Assembly (NCBI GenBank): GCA_039707655.1
Contig: CM077676.1
Span: 375,476,114 to 375,540,113, forward strand
Source of the DNA: Elymus sibiricus
Taxonomy: Eukaryota > Streptophyta > Magnoliopsida > Poales > Poaceae
Length of the DNA stretch: 64,000 nt
Direction of reading: 5' to 3'
A model generated the notes under the pieces. It did no database searches. It saw nothing but the letters and a program-made list of their open reading frames with translations, and was not told where the DNA came from. This document shows positions 28,214 to 40,400 of the stretch, one piece after another (within the stretch, counting starts at the first letter, position 1; each line of letters starts with the position of its first letter). The translations under genes and the position numbers were made by a program.

Positions 28214-29782
28214 TGATACGTCTCCAACGTATCTATAATTTTTGATTGTTCCATGCTGTTATAATATCAATCTTGGATGTTTTTATAATCATTTACAGCA
28301 ATTTTATATCATTTTTGGAGACTAACCTATTAACTTAGTGCCCAGTGCCAGTTGCTGTTTTCTGCCCTGTTTTTGTTTTACAGAAAATCAATACCAAACG
28401 AAGTCCAAATGCAACGAAACTTTTTGGAGATTTTTTCTTGGACCAGAAGAACACTAGAAGCTTCGGGAGGAGGCCAGAAGACCCTGGTGGGGCCCACGAG
28501 CCACCAGGGCGCGCCTGGGGGGGACAGGCACGCCCTGGTGCCTCGTGGGGCCCACCAAGCTCCGTTTGACCTAACTCCAGCACTATAAATTCCAGAAAAA
28601 TCAGAAACCCTCAAGGGAGTCCACGAAATACTTTTTACGCCGCCGCAAGCTTCTGTTCCAGAGAGATCCCATCTGGGGTCCTTCTCCGGTGATCTGCCGG
28701 AGGGGGAATCGATCACGGAGGGGCTCTACATCAACCTTGCTGCCTCTCCGATGATGCGTGAGTAGTTTACCACAGACCTTCGGGTCCATAGTTAGTAGCT
28801 AGATGGCTTCTTCTCTCTTTTTGATCTTCAATACAATGTTCTCCTTGATGTTCTTGGAGATCTATCCGATGTAATCTCTTTTTGCGGTGTGTTTGTTGGG
28901 ATCCGATGAATTGTGAGTTTATGATCAGATTATCCATGAAATTATTTGAGTCTTTGCTGCACTCTTTTATGCATGATTATTATAGCCTTGTATTTCTTCT
29001 CCGATCTATTGATTTGGTTTGGCCAACTGAGTTGATTTATCTTACCATGGGAAGAGGTGCTTTGTAGTGGGTTCGATCTTGCGGTGCTCAATCCCAGTGA
29101 CAGAAAGGGACATGACACGTATGTATCGTTGCTACTAAGGATAACAAGATGGGATCTATTCATTGGGTTTATTAATTCGTGAGTTTGTCTTGTCTACATC
29201 ATGTCATCGTTCTTAAGGCATTACTCCATTCTTTATCAGACTTAATACACTAGATGCATGCTGGATAGCGGTCGATGTGTGGAGTAATAGTAGTAGATGC
29301 AGGCAGGAGTCGGTCTACTAATCTTGGACGTGATGCCTATATACATGATCATTGCCTTGGATATCGTCATGATTATTTGCTTTTCTATCAATTGCCCAAC
29401 AGTAATTTGTCTACCCACCGTATGCTATTTTCTCGAGAGAAGCCTCTAGTGAAATCTATGGCCCCCGGGTCTATCAAAATCATATTACTAAAACCCTAAA
29501 AATATTGCTGCCATCTCTTTTTATTTATTTTATTTTGTATTTTTGTTTCAATCTATCACATACAATTTAATCTTGCAATTTACCGTCGAGAGATTGACAA
29601 CCTCTCGTTTGCGTTGGGTGCAAGGGTTTGTTGTTTGTGTGCAGGTATTGCTAACGAGGTGTTGTGTGATTCTCCTACTGGTTCGATAACCTTGATTTCA
29701 TAACTGAGGGAAATACTTATCTCTACTGTGTTGCATCATCCCTTCCTCTTCGGGGAAATACCAACGCAAGCTACAAGTAGCA
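28214..29782 (+). repeat. 5' LTR of gypsy-like element
   Basis: 1569 bp, beginning with a 19-bp interrupted palindrome (GATACGT-CTCCA-ACGTATC at 28215-28233). It is about 98% identical to the 3' LTR at 33448-35026. A plausible TATA-like CACTATAAATT lies at 28581-28591. Confidence 0.95.
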
Positions 29783-29793
29783 GGAAGAATTTC

Positions 29794-29811
29794 TGGCGCC
29801 GTTGCCGGGGA
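29794..29811 (+). other. Primer binding site, Asp-tRNA
   Basis: TGGCGCCGTTGCCGGGGA is complementary to the 18-nt 3' end of plant tRNA-Asp(GTC) including CCA. It lies 11 bases after the 5' LTR end. Confidence 0.9.
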
Positions 29812-30032
29812 GACATCATCAACATCTATCAAGTACCTTTGCACAAACTCTCATCTCCTTGCATTTACTTTATTTTCCATTTGCCTCTCGTTTTCATCTC
29901 CCCCACTTCTAAAAAGTTTTTACAAAAATACAAAAATATTTTCCGTTTGCCTTTTTGCTCGTTTGCTATCTTTGCTTGTGTGCCATGTGTCTTCTATTTG
30001 CTTGCATCTTCGCTTGCTAGAAATCTATTGAT

Positions 30033-30881
30033 ATGGATCCTCATCCACTTGCTAATCTTTTCAAAAGATCCAATTTTGATGAACCAATTGCTAGTGAGTT
30101 GAGTGCAATTGATTATCTCTATGAAGTTTTGCTTGAAAATCATGAACCGGAAAATTGTGATGAAGTGTTGAAAGAAGAAATTTATAAAGTGATTCATGAT
30201 AGCTCCTTCAATGAAAAGCATGATTGCAATAATGTTATTATAAATTCTATTAATGTCAATTGTGCTAATAATATGCAAAACTACAAGCTTGGGGATGATA
30301 GTTTTGTTATATCCACTACTTATTGCAATGATCATGATTGGGGTGATAATGCTTCTTATGATCTTGAAAATTTATTTAAGCCTCATGATGAATATGTTAT
30401 TGATGATAAAATTTGCAATACTATTAAAAGTGGGTTTGGAAGAGCGTCAACTTTAGTTGATGATAATCCCACTATTTTGGAAGAGTGTCAACTTTGCATG
30501 CATGTGGATCATGTAGAGAATATGTTATGTGATAGCTATATTGTTGAATTTGATTATGATCCTACATACAATTATTATGAGATAGGAAAATATGGTTGTA
30601 GAAATTTTCATGTTACTAAATTACCTCTCGTTATGTTGAGATTGTCAATGTTTTATTCTTCTCCCATGCATATGCTAGATATTTCTTGTCTTGACAATTT
30701 GTTTACCTATAAAATGCCTATGAATAGGAAGTATATTAGACTTAAATGTGTTTTTCACATGCTACATGATGCTCTCTTTGTGTTTCTATTATTATCTTTC
30801 ATGAGAGCATCATTGAAATCTCAAGCCTATCTTAATGGCTATAAAACAATAGCGCTTGTTGGGAGGCAACCCAATGAATAA
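30033..30881 (+). CDS. Unrecognised 282-aa ORF of the gypsy-like element
   Basis: A single long frame in an otherwise non-coding internal region. The N-terminal half is acidic (SELSAIDYLYEVLLENHEPE, then many D, N and Y). The middle has a Cys/His-containing stretch (ECQLCMHVDHVENMLCDSY) too sparse to call a zinc finger, and the C-terminal part is hydrophobic (HDALFVFLLLSFMR). I see no CCHC knuckle, protease DTG, YVDD or integrase motif. It ends KTIALVGRQPNE, where the DNA GCGCTTGTTGGGAGGCAACC corresponds to a conserved non-coding block often seen in such elements, so the last codons may be fortuitous. AT-rich codon use differs from the host genes. It could be an element-specific accessory protein or a non-functional relic. 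Confidence 0.5.
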   Translation: MDPHPLANLFKRSNFDEPIASELSAIDYLYEVLLENHEPENCDEVLKEEIYKVIHDSSFNEKHDCNNVIINSINVNCANNMQNYKLGDDSFVISTTYCNDHDWGDNASYDLENLFKPHDEYVIDDKICNTIKSGFGRASTLVDDNPTILEECQLCMHVDHVENMLCDSYIVEFDYDPTYNYYEIGKYGCRNFHVTKLPLVMLRLSMFYSSPMHMLDISCLDNLFTYKMPMNRKYIRLKCVFHMLHDALFVFLLLSFMRASLKSQAYLNGYKTIALVGRQPNE

Positions 30882-31470
30882 AATAAATTTTTGTTATAAG
30901 TTTCTGTTATGGTGTGTTTTAACTGTCATGCTACCGGTATGATGGTGTTTTTGTGTTTTTAATTAGTGTTTGTGCCAAGTAAAACCTTTAGGATGATTTG
31001 GAAGATAGTATAATTAATATTGTTTGAAAACAGAAAGTTTTGCGTCCAGTGCTGGAATTTTGTTTTTTCTATGGAATGTCAGAACCTTCTGAATTTTTTA
31101 CACAGTATTGGTATATGAATTTTCCACGTTGCCCTAATTTTTCAGAATTTTTGGAGTTACAGAAGTATGACCATAATTCAGATCTCTACAGACTGTTCTG
31201 TTTTTGACAGATTCTGTTTTTGTTGCACTACTTGCTTGTTTTGATGAATCTATGGATTGTATCGGGGGGTATAAGCCATGGTGAAGTTAGAGTACAGTAG
31301 GTATAATGCAAAAATAAAATATGAATGGGTTTGCAACAGTACTTATAGTAGTGATTTGTTTTGTTATACTAACGGATCTCACGAAGGTTTTGTTAAGTTT
31401 TGTGTGATTGAAGTTTTCAAGTTTTGGGTGAGATCACGATGGATGAAGGAATAAGGAGTAGAAAAAGCCT

Positions 31471-31560
31471 AAGCTTGGGGATGCCCGAGGCACCCCAAGG
31501 TAATATTCTAGGAAGACTCAAGTGTCTAAGCTTGGGGATGCCCCGGAAGGCATCCCCTCT
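31471..31560 (+). repeat. Duplicated internal polypurine-like motifs
   Basis: AAGCTTGGGGATGCC occurs at 31471 and again at 31528, and the terminal polypurine tract AAGTTTGGGGATGC at 33434-33447 is nearly the same. Each internal copy is followed by a complementary block (GGCACCCCAAG, GGCATCCCC) able to form a short hairpin. Confidence 0.75.
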
Positions 31561-31779
31561 TTCTTCTACCAACCATCGGTAATTTCACTTGGAGCTATAT
31601 TTTTATTCATCACATGATATGTGTTTTGCTTGGAGCGTCTTGTATTATATGAGTCTTTGCTTTGTTTGCTTTTTAGTTTGTCACAATCATCTTTGCTGAA
31701 TACACCTATGTTGAGAGAGCCACACGTTTATCATCATGATTTGTTAGAATACTCCATGTGCTTCACTTAAATTTTTTGA

Positions 31780-32120
31780 GCTAGGCAGTTGCTCTAGTGC
31801 TTCACTTAAATCTTTTTGAGCACGGTGGTGGCTATATTTTGAAGAAACAAACTCTCATGCTTCACTTATATTATTTTGAGAGTTGATTAAAATTTTGAAG
31901 AAACAAACTCTCGTGCTTCACTTATATTATTTTGAGAGTTGATTAAAATTTTGAAGAAATGAATTCTCATGCTTCACTTATATTATTTTGAGAATTGACA
32001 AGATTAAAATTTTGAAGAAATGAATTCTCATGCTTCACTTATATTATTTTGAGAATTGTTAAGATTGAAATTTTGAAGAAATATTTGCACTCTCATGCTT
32101 CACTTAAATCTTTTTGAGAG
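31780..32120 (+). repeat. Tandem repeat in gypsy-like element
   Basis: About five copies of a ~62-66 bp unit containing CTCATGCTTCACTTATATTA, TTTTGAGAGTTG and AAATTTTGAAGAAA. Confidence 0.85.
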
Positions 32121-33433
32121 TTGATCCTTAGTAACGGTAATTTGCACAAGATATGAATTTGGTCCCAAAGTGATGAATATTCAAGAGGGATATAGATAAA
32201 AACTTTCATATAGATCATTGGATATGATAAGTGTGATTCCTTGCAATAGTTTTGCGATATGGAAATGATGATATGTGAGTCATGTTAGTGAGTAATTGAG
32301 CTTTAGTAAAAATATTGGTGTTAAGGTTTGTGATTCCCTATGCAAACACGCTAAGTCAATAGTTATGCAATGAAATTATATCCTACTTATGGTGCATTAT
32401 TCGGTGTTAGTTATGTTCAATGCATGTTTATGACCGTTTTCGTTTTTTGGTTGGTTGCTTCTCAATCTTTTGCTAGCCTTCATTTGTACTAAGCGGAAAT
32501 ACTGCTTGTGCATCCAAAATCCTTAAACCCAGTTTTGCCATATGAGTCCACTATATCTACCTATATGCGGTATTTCAATGCCGTTCCAAGTAAATTTGCG
32601 TGTGCCAACTCTAATTTTCAAAATAATTTTTCTGTTTTGTGTGCCCGTACCGCTCATGAAGCGGCAGGGTGTGGCCAATATTTTCCATGTTAGGTGTGTT
32701 ATTCTCACGATGAGTGTTTATTCACTTGTCATTGCACGAGAGTATGGTTGGTAATAGGGATGCCCAGTCCCGCATGAAATGAAATTAATAGCAACAAAAT
32801 TCCTTGGAAAGTGATGGTATGGAGGGCACCCGTGGATACGGTTAGCCATGGAATGTGAAAGAAATGGTGGAAAGGAAATGAACTTTACTTTTTGTTTGGG
32901 AACCACCTATGATGTGTCTAGCATGGAAAATATTGGGAATTCTCGGTCGTTTTCGTTGACAGGAAAAGCATGCCTCTCAATTTTTTTTATCTCTTTAATT
33001 TCAGCTTTGAGCTCTGGCACATTTGACAAATCTCTGCTTCCCTCTGCAAAGGGCCTATCTATTTACTTTTATGCAATTTTTATTTTATTTGAGTCTCCAT
33101 CTTCTCTTACAAAAGCACCAACTAGGGAGCACTATTGTCATACTTGTGCATTGGATGTAGCTAATATTCGAGTGTGTTTCATGAATGGATCAATGATTGA
33201 GCATAATGGGCTAGGGATAACTTTCTTTAGCGTTGATATTTTGAAAGACATGGTTGCTTGTTAGTATGCTTGAGTATCTATGTTTTCATGTCAAATTATA
33301 GACTATTGCTTTGAATCATATAAGTCCAATGTCCATGCTACAAAAGAAAAGAATATGTGATGAATATGTTAGGCAGCATTCCACATCAAAAATTCTGTTT
33401 TATCATTTACCTACTCGAGGACGAGCAGGAATT

Positions 33434-33447
33434 AAGTTTGGGGATGC
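33434..33447 (+). other. Polypurine tract
   Basis: AAGTTTGGGGATGC abuts the TG start of the 3' LTR at 33448, as required for plus-strand priming. Confidence 0.8.
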
Positions 33448-35026
33448 TGATACGTCTCCAACGTATCTATAATTTTTGATTGTTCCATGCTGTCATAATA
33501 TCAATCTTGGATGTTTTTATAATCATTTACAGCAATTTTATATCATTTTTCGAGACTAACCTATTAACTTAGTGCCCAGTGCCAGTTGTTGTTTTCTGCC
33601 CTGTTTTTGTTTTACAGAAAATCAATACCAAACGAAGTCCAAATGCAACGAAACTTTTTGGAGTTTTTTTATTGGACCAGAAGAACACTAGAAGCTTCGG
33701 GAGGAGGCCAGAAGACCCTGGTGGGGCCCACGAGCCACCAGGGCGCGCCTGGGGGGGGGGCAGGCGCGCCCTGGTGCCTCGTGGGGCCCACCAAGCTCCG
33801 TTTGACCTAATTCCAGCACTATAAATTCCAGAAAAATCAGAAACCCTCAAGGGAGTCCACAAAATACTTTTTACACCGTCGCAAGATTCTGTTCTAGAGA
33901 GATCCCATCTGGGGTCCTTCTCCGGTGATCTGCCGGAGGGGGAATCGATCACGGAGGGGCTCTACATCAACCTTGCTGCCTCTCCAATGATGCGTGAGTA
34001 GTTTACCACAGACCTTCAGGTTCATAGTTAGTAGCTAGATGGCTTCTTCTCTCTTTTTGATCTTCAATACAATGTTCTCCTTGATGTTCTTGGAGATCTA
34101 TCCAATGTAATCTCTTTTTGCGGTGTGTTTGTTGGGATCCGATGAATTGTGAGTTTATGATCAGATTATCCATGAAATTATTTGAGTCTTTGCTGCACTC
34201 TTTTATGCATGATTATTATAGCCTCGTATTTCTTCTCCGATCTATTGATTTGGTTTGGCCAACAGAGTTGATTTATCTTGCCATGGGAAGAGGTGCTTTG
34301 TAGTGGGTTCGATCTTGCGGTGCTCAATCCCAGTGAGAGAAAGGGACATGACGCGTATGTATCGTTGCTACTAAGGATAACAAGATGGGATCTATTCATT
34401 GGGTTTATTAATTCGTGAGTTTGTCTTGTCTACATCATGTCATCGTTCTTAAGGCATTACTCCGTTCTTTATCGGACTTAATACACTAGATGCATGCTGG
34501 ATAGCGGTCGATGTGTGGAGTAATAGTAGTAGATGCAGGCAGGAGTCGGTCTACTAATCTTGGACGTGATGCCTATATACATGATCATTGCCTTGGATAT
34601 CGTCATGATTATTTGCTTTTCTATCAATTGCCCAACAGTAATTTGTCTACCCACCGTATGCTATTTTCTCGAGAGAAGCCTCTAGTGAAATCTATGGCCC
34701 CCGGGTCTATCAAAATCATATTACTAAAATCCTAAAAATATTGTTGCCATCTCTTTTTATTTATTTTATTTTGTATTTTTGTTTCAATATATCAATCTAT
34801 CACATACAATTTAATCTTGCAATTTACCGCCGAGAGATTGACAACCTCTCGTTTGCGTTGGGTGCAAGGGTTTGTTGTTTGTGTGCAGGTACTGCTAACG
34901 AGGTGTTGTGTGATTCTCCTACTGGTTCGATAATCTTGGTTTCATAACTGAGGGAAATACTTATCTCTACTGTGCTGCATCATCCCTTCCTCTTCGGGGA
35001 AATACCAACGCAAGCTACAAGTAGCA
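33448..35026 (+). repeat. 3' LTR of gypsy-like element
   Basis: 1579 bp, about 98% identical to the 5' LTR. Length differences come from a G-run near 33752 and a small ATATCA-type duplication near 34790. Confidence 0.95.
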
Positions 35027-35216
35027 ACCATCAAGAGTTGGGAGCAATCCTTGGAGATTTACACTTTCAATACGTACATGGGTTAGTCCCACACAAGGAA
35101 AATACAAAGATATCCATAGACATAGAGTGAAATGCACACATTAAGTTGGTTGCACAAGTTCTTGCCATAAATGAATGTGAGAGAAGTTTGTTGGCGGAGT
35201 CACCCTTAAGAACTCT

Positions 35217-37409
35217 CTAGTTCTTCTTCTTTGAGACCCACATCAACTTGATGGGAATCCTTGGAGTTGTAGTAGCACTTGATGAAGTAGAACTTGATGA
35301 GGCCTTTGGAACCCACTTGACCAAAGCTTGAGGTGGTCCTTCAAATGAGTCAATCTCTTCTTGAAGCTTGTCCTTGCCTTTTAGCTTGTGGTCTTGAGAT
35401 GGAAGATCATCTTGAGCTTGTGTCCCCTTGAAAGAAGTAGGATCATACTTCTCTTGTTGAGGAACAAACTTCGTCTTGGGGTATTGATCTTCCTCCCACT
35501 CAATTCCATTGGCATTGAACTTCCGTTCAAAACCAATACCTTGGTTCTTCCGGTGCCTTCCTTGCTTGCGCACAATTTCCTCAAATAGCTTACTCCCGGC
35601 AAGGCTCTTGTAGACACCCTTTTCTATAATTCATTTCAATAAATCGTTTTCTTGCTCAAGTGTAACTTGGCTAAGAGAATCATTGGTGGAATCAATAGAA
35701 CTTTTAGAAGCAACAACATTGGATTTAGCATTGTTATTGGTACTACTAGAGGTAGAACCCTTTTTATCCTTGTTACTAGTTTGCTTAGATTTAACTTGTG
35801 GCATAAAGGTAGACAAGAGTAAACACTTGGCAAGATATGAAGAACTTTTCTTTCGAAGATCGTCATTGATAGCTTTTAAAAACTCATGCTCTTGCTCTAA
35901 ATTTAGCTTCTCAAAGCGTAGCTTCTCATGAGATCTTAGGAGCTCTCTATGATCCTCTTGAGTTGTTTCATGAGCTAACTTAAGAGTGTTTAGTTCTTTA
36001 GTTAGACGCTCAATCTCCTTCATAGCATTGTCATTCGTTTCCTCTTGACTGTCATGATTACTAGCATTTTCATTATAGCTCACATCACTAGCCTTATCAA
36101 CAAGTAAATCATCATCACCAAGCAAATCATCCTCATCACTATTAAAGGCAAAGTATTCGGGGTGTGATACCTTAGGGCCTTTTGCCATGAAGCATCTTCC
36201 AATTCCTTCATTTGGTGAATCAAATAGGTCATAGGAGTTGGAGGATACAAGAGCAAGTCCGGCAACACCTTCATCTTGACTATAGTCGGAGTCGGAGTGA
36301 TAGCTTCTCTCGGAGTGGTTGTCGGAGTCGGAACCGGAAATCCATTCACCAACATGAGCTTGATGTCTTCTTCTAGTGTAGCTCTTGGATGACTTGTCCT
36401 TCCTTTCCGAATCCTTGCTTCTTCGAGAAGATCTTCGTTCATAACGATCATCCCTACTCCTTCTCTCCTTGTGAGGTGATTCATCTCTTCTATGTCTTCC
36501 TCTTGGTGATTCGTCTCTTTTCTTGTGAGGTGCCGTACACTCATTGGAATAGTGTTCGGGTCTTCCACAATTGTAGCAATTTCGGTCATGACTTGATGAT
36601 CTTTTCTCATAATGTCTTGAGCTTGAGCTTCTCTCTTTTCCTTTGTTCTTGTAAAACTTGTTGAATCTTTTCACCATTAGGCTTATCTCTTCATTGGATA
36701 CTAGCTTGTCGCTTGACATTGTGGGAGCATCGGTAGAGGATTTGTAAGCACCACTTGATTTGTTATGTAGCTCCTCTTTGTCCTTAAGTGACATCTCATG
36801 AGCAACAATCCTTCCAATGACTTCCGTGGGCTTGAGATCTTTGTAATTGAGTATCATTTGGATCAAGGTGCACACGGTATCGTATTTTCCATCCAAGGCT
36901 CTAAGTATCTTCTTGATGATGAATTTGTCGGTCATCTCTTCACTTCCGAAGTCGGCAATCTCATTTGTGATGAGAGCAAGCCTAGAGTACATTTCAGTGA
37001 CTCCTTCACCATCCTTCATCTTGAACTTGTCAAGTTGACTTTGAAGCACATCCAACTTGGATTCCTTGATGGACTCGGTACCCTCGTGCATATCAACCAA
37101 AGTATCCCAAATTTCCATTGTATTCTCGAGGCGGCTGATCTTGTTGAACTCCTCGGGGCACAAACCGTTGAAGAGAATGTCACACGCTTGAGCATTGTAT
37201 TGCAACATCTTCAATTCTTCCGCGGTTGCTTCACGATCCGGTTCCTTACCATCCTCAACGAATTCACCTTGCAAGCCAACACGAACAATAGCCCAAACGG
37301 CGGGGTTATGACCAAGAATATGCACTTTCATCTTATGGTTCCAACTAGCAAAGTTTGTACCATCAAAATATGGACCTCTACGGTGATAATTACCCTCACT
37401 AGACGCCAT
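35217..37409 (-). pseudogene. Copia-type Gag (UBN2, CCHC) with one nonsense codon
   Basis: Minus-strand gag directly downstream of the Met-tRNA primer site. From the ATG at 37409, residues ~10-45 form a DUF4219-like segment (GPYFDGTNFASWNHKM), ~85-215 a UBN2 Gag domain, and residues 278-291 a CCHC knuckle (C278, C281, H286, C291) followed by an RS/ER-rich stretch. A coiled-coil-rich tail extends to codon 592, where TGA (35633-35631) stops the frame. The same frame then stays open to 35217 with RKNQGIGFERKFNANG and a terminal KLMWVSKKKN, so a single GGA-to-TGA-type change is the likely break. No protease or polymerase follows. Retention of a nearly intact gag alone fits a TR-GAG-like element that depends on an autonomous partner. 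Confidence 0.85.
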
Positions 37410-37448
37410 ACTCTCCTAGGTTGTGAAACCAATGCAATGGAGACCAAA

Positions 37449-37460
37449 GCTCTGATACCA
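37449..37460 (-). other. Primer binding site, initiator Met-tRNA
   Basis: On the minus strand TGGTATCAGAGC, two bases after the LTR end. It is the standard copia primer site and fixes the LTR boundary at 37463. Confidence 0.92.
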
Positions 37461-37462
37461 CT

Positions 37463-40400
37463 TGTAGGATTAAAAGTATGTCTAGAGGGGGGGTGATTAG
37501 ACTACTTGACCAAATAAAAGTCTATCATTTTCCCAATTTTAGTTGTGGGCAGATTTTAGCAAGTACACCAAGTCAAGTAACACCCTACACATGCAATTCT
37601 AAGATTGTAGCAGCGGAAAGTAAAACATTGCACATGTAAGTAAAGGAGGGGTTTGGAGATTTCAAACGCAATGAAGACACGATAATTTTTGGCGTGGTTC
37701 CGATAGGTGGTGCTATCGTACGTCCACATTGATGGAGGCTTCAACCCACGAAGGGTAACGGTTGCGCGAGTCCACGGAGGGCTCCACCCACGAAGGGTCC
37801 ACGAATAAGCAACCTTGCCTATTCCACCATGGCTTCCATCCACGAAAGACTAGCCTCACTCGGGGTAGATCTTCACGAAGTAGGCGATCTCCTTGCCCTT
37901 ACAAACTCCTTGGTTCATGTAACATCCCCATGTATTAGCAACAGTGATCAACCTTTTGATAATGCCAAGTCACATGATTAACAGTGCTTGATCATCATTT
38001 GCATCATATCTCATTTCAAATTCCAATTCAGATTTAAATTCAAATATAAAGTGAAAATAAAAGTTGTTCAAATACAGAAACTAAAAAGTTCATAATATTG
38101 CAAATAATCCAAAAGCAATTATAAAAATATAATAAACACTAATTGAATTAGTTAAATGACTCTAACAACATGAAACAGTACCAAAACAGAAATTTTTAAT
38201 CCATTTTCATTTAGTTAAAATTCAAATGAAAACATATGGGCTCCAAACCATTTTCTGGTAGTAGTTGATATTGCATTGAAATTATGTGGCTAGTTCACTT
38301 GCTTTACAAAAGTCAAATGGGGGCCACACCTTTTGCAAAACAGAAAAGAAAAAGAGAAAACAGAAAAGAAAAGAAGAAAAAGAAAAAGGCCCGCACTGCC
38401 TGGGCCTAAGTCAAACGGCCGGCCCAGCCCGACTAGCCTCATCCCCTACCCCGCACTGCACACCCACGCCCACTGTCGAGCACAGCGCGTGCGCGCGCCC
38501 GCGCAGCCTGGCCCCCCCTCTCTCCCTGATCCACAGCAGCCGCGCCGCTTCTGGTGGATAAAGCCGCAGTCCCGCACCCCCCTGGCGCCTCCCTCGCCTC
38601 GCTCTCTCCCTCTCTCCCTCGTTCCCGCCTCACCCGACGCCGTCATGATTGGCCGTCGCTAGAACTCGCGGCCACCGCCTTCCTCTCGTCGCCGCACCGT
38701 GTCCGGCTTCCTCCCTGTCGTCGACTACGTCGGCTACGCCGACTGGAACAAGCCGGGAGGCCCTCCTCCGTCGACATCGCCGCCTTCTTCTCCGCCTCTG
38801 TCCGGTGATCTCCGTCGCCGTTCTGCCGCCTCAAGCCCTCCTCGAGCCCACTATTGCACCTCTGCAGGACCGCTGTAAGCCGCAGCGTCGATCCCCCCTC
38901 TCCCCGCTCTCTCTCCGTAGCCGTAGCTGCCGCCCCCATCGCGCCCGAGCTCTCCGCCACGGAGCACGTCGCCGGCGTCGTTCCGGCGGCCACTTGGTCG
39001 CGCGCTGCTGCCCTTCGTGCTCGCCCGCACGCGTAGAACCTTCCTAGCTACTTCGCGCGCCCGAGAGAGCCCCGCAGCCGCGATTCTGAACACGGCAGAA
39101 CTCCGGCGCGGCCGCGCTGCTCACCGCCGTCGTCTCCGGCCGTCCCCGGCCACGGCACCACCGCTAAACGATGCGGCTCGGTTCGCTTGTTCGAAAGAGC
39201 CCAGCCGCACCCCTTCCCGTGCCCCGTAGCATTTTTCCGGCGAACTCCGGCGACGCTCCGCCGCGGGAGTGGTCGCCGGCGCGTCTCCGGCGCCGACCGC
39301 CGACGTGGCACCTCTGGGTCCCACCCTAGAGCCACTGACGCTGGGCCCCACGGGCCCCAGTTGACTGGGTTGACCCAGTCAACTGCTGACTGGGCACCCG
39401 TGGGCCACTGACATGTGGGTCCCGCCAAATTAAAATGATTTTGTTAATAAATAAAACATTAATTAATTTTGTTAATTAAGTTAATTAGTTAATTAGTCGC
39501 TGACTAATGGGTCCCACCTGTTAATTAACTTAATTAATTAAATTAACTACTGTTAAGTCTAAACAGTCACTGACCAGTGGGACCCACTGGTCAGGTTTGA
39601 CTCTGGTCAGCCGTAGTTGGCCGCTGACGTCACCCCCACGTCATGCTGACATCACAGCTACTGTTTCGGATAATTCTAAATTAAATAATTTGAGAAAATG
39701 ATTAAAACTTTGAAAAATCATATAAATAAACCATAACTCGGATGAAAATAATTTATATATGAAAAATGATCAAAAAAATGTGAAGAATCCGAATATCCTA
39801 CCCACATACCTGCCACACCCCTCTAACATACTGAACATGGAACCGTCCCCTCCGGTTCAGTGTACCGATAATCACCCGGAGCTGGGAGAACACTCCCGGA
39901 TAGTTTTCGGCTCCGACTAACTTGCGTAGTGCTGCATCAGAACACCCGTAGCACTACATGTAGACATGTCATGCATCCCTGTTGCATTGTTTGCCGTGTA
40001 TTTATTGTTTCTTCCCCCTCCTTCTCTCCCGATAGACCCCAAGACTGCCGACGACACTGCAGGGTACGACTACGTCGTCGACGACCAGACCCCTTCAGCT
40101 GAGCTTCCAGGCAAGCAAAACCCCCTTGATCATCAGATATCGCCCATTCCTTCTCTCTTATGCTTGCATCAGTATTGCTTCTGTTGTTGCTCCGATAGCT
40201 CCTATTCCGATGCATAGCCTGGTTTTGTCGCCTGCTACTGATACATTACCTGCTATCCTATGATGCTTAGTTAGATATGCTATGTCTCATCGGTGGCCCT
40301 TCACCTTGCCCGTTTGCCATGCTTGAAAGCGGGCCGTGATCACTCTGGGTGATGATCGCGGAAATGTTTACATAATGCAATACATTAAACTGTTAAAGTC

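Larger units (their letters stand above)
28214..35026 (+). mobile_element. Gypsy-like non-autonomous LTR element (LARD type), 6.8 kb
   Basis: Complete element with TG...CA LTRs at 28214-29782 and 33448-35026 and a perfect 5-bp target duplication ACCAT (28209-28213, 35027-35031). The primer site at 29794-29811 complements the 3' end of Asp-tRNA. A polypurine tract lies directly before the 3' LTR. The internal 3.7 kb has no gag or pol domain, only a 282-codon ORF. Large-retrotransposon-derivative elements of Triticeae, such as the Sukkula-like group, share this plan; I am not certain of the family name. The LTRs differ at about 30 positions by eye (around 2%), mostly transitions, so it is younger than the copia element it sits in. 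Confidence 0.93.

Noticed and set aside
28335..28716. Open frames of 60-110 codons repeated at 33569-33952
   Set aside because: They lie in the two LTRs of the gypsy-like element and are not proteins.
30490..30540. Zinc finger in the 282-aa ORF
   Set aside because: Cys and His spacing in ECQLCMHVDHVENMLC does not fit CCHC or other standard fingers.
38286..39428. Several open frames of 60-130 codons in a GC-rich block
   Set aside because: They lie inside the solo-LTR-like insertion, are open on both strands and have no recognisable domain.
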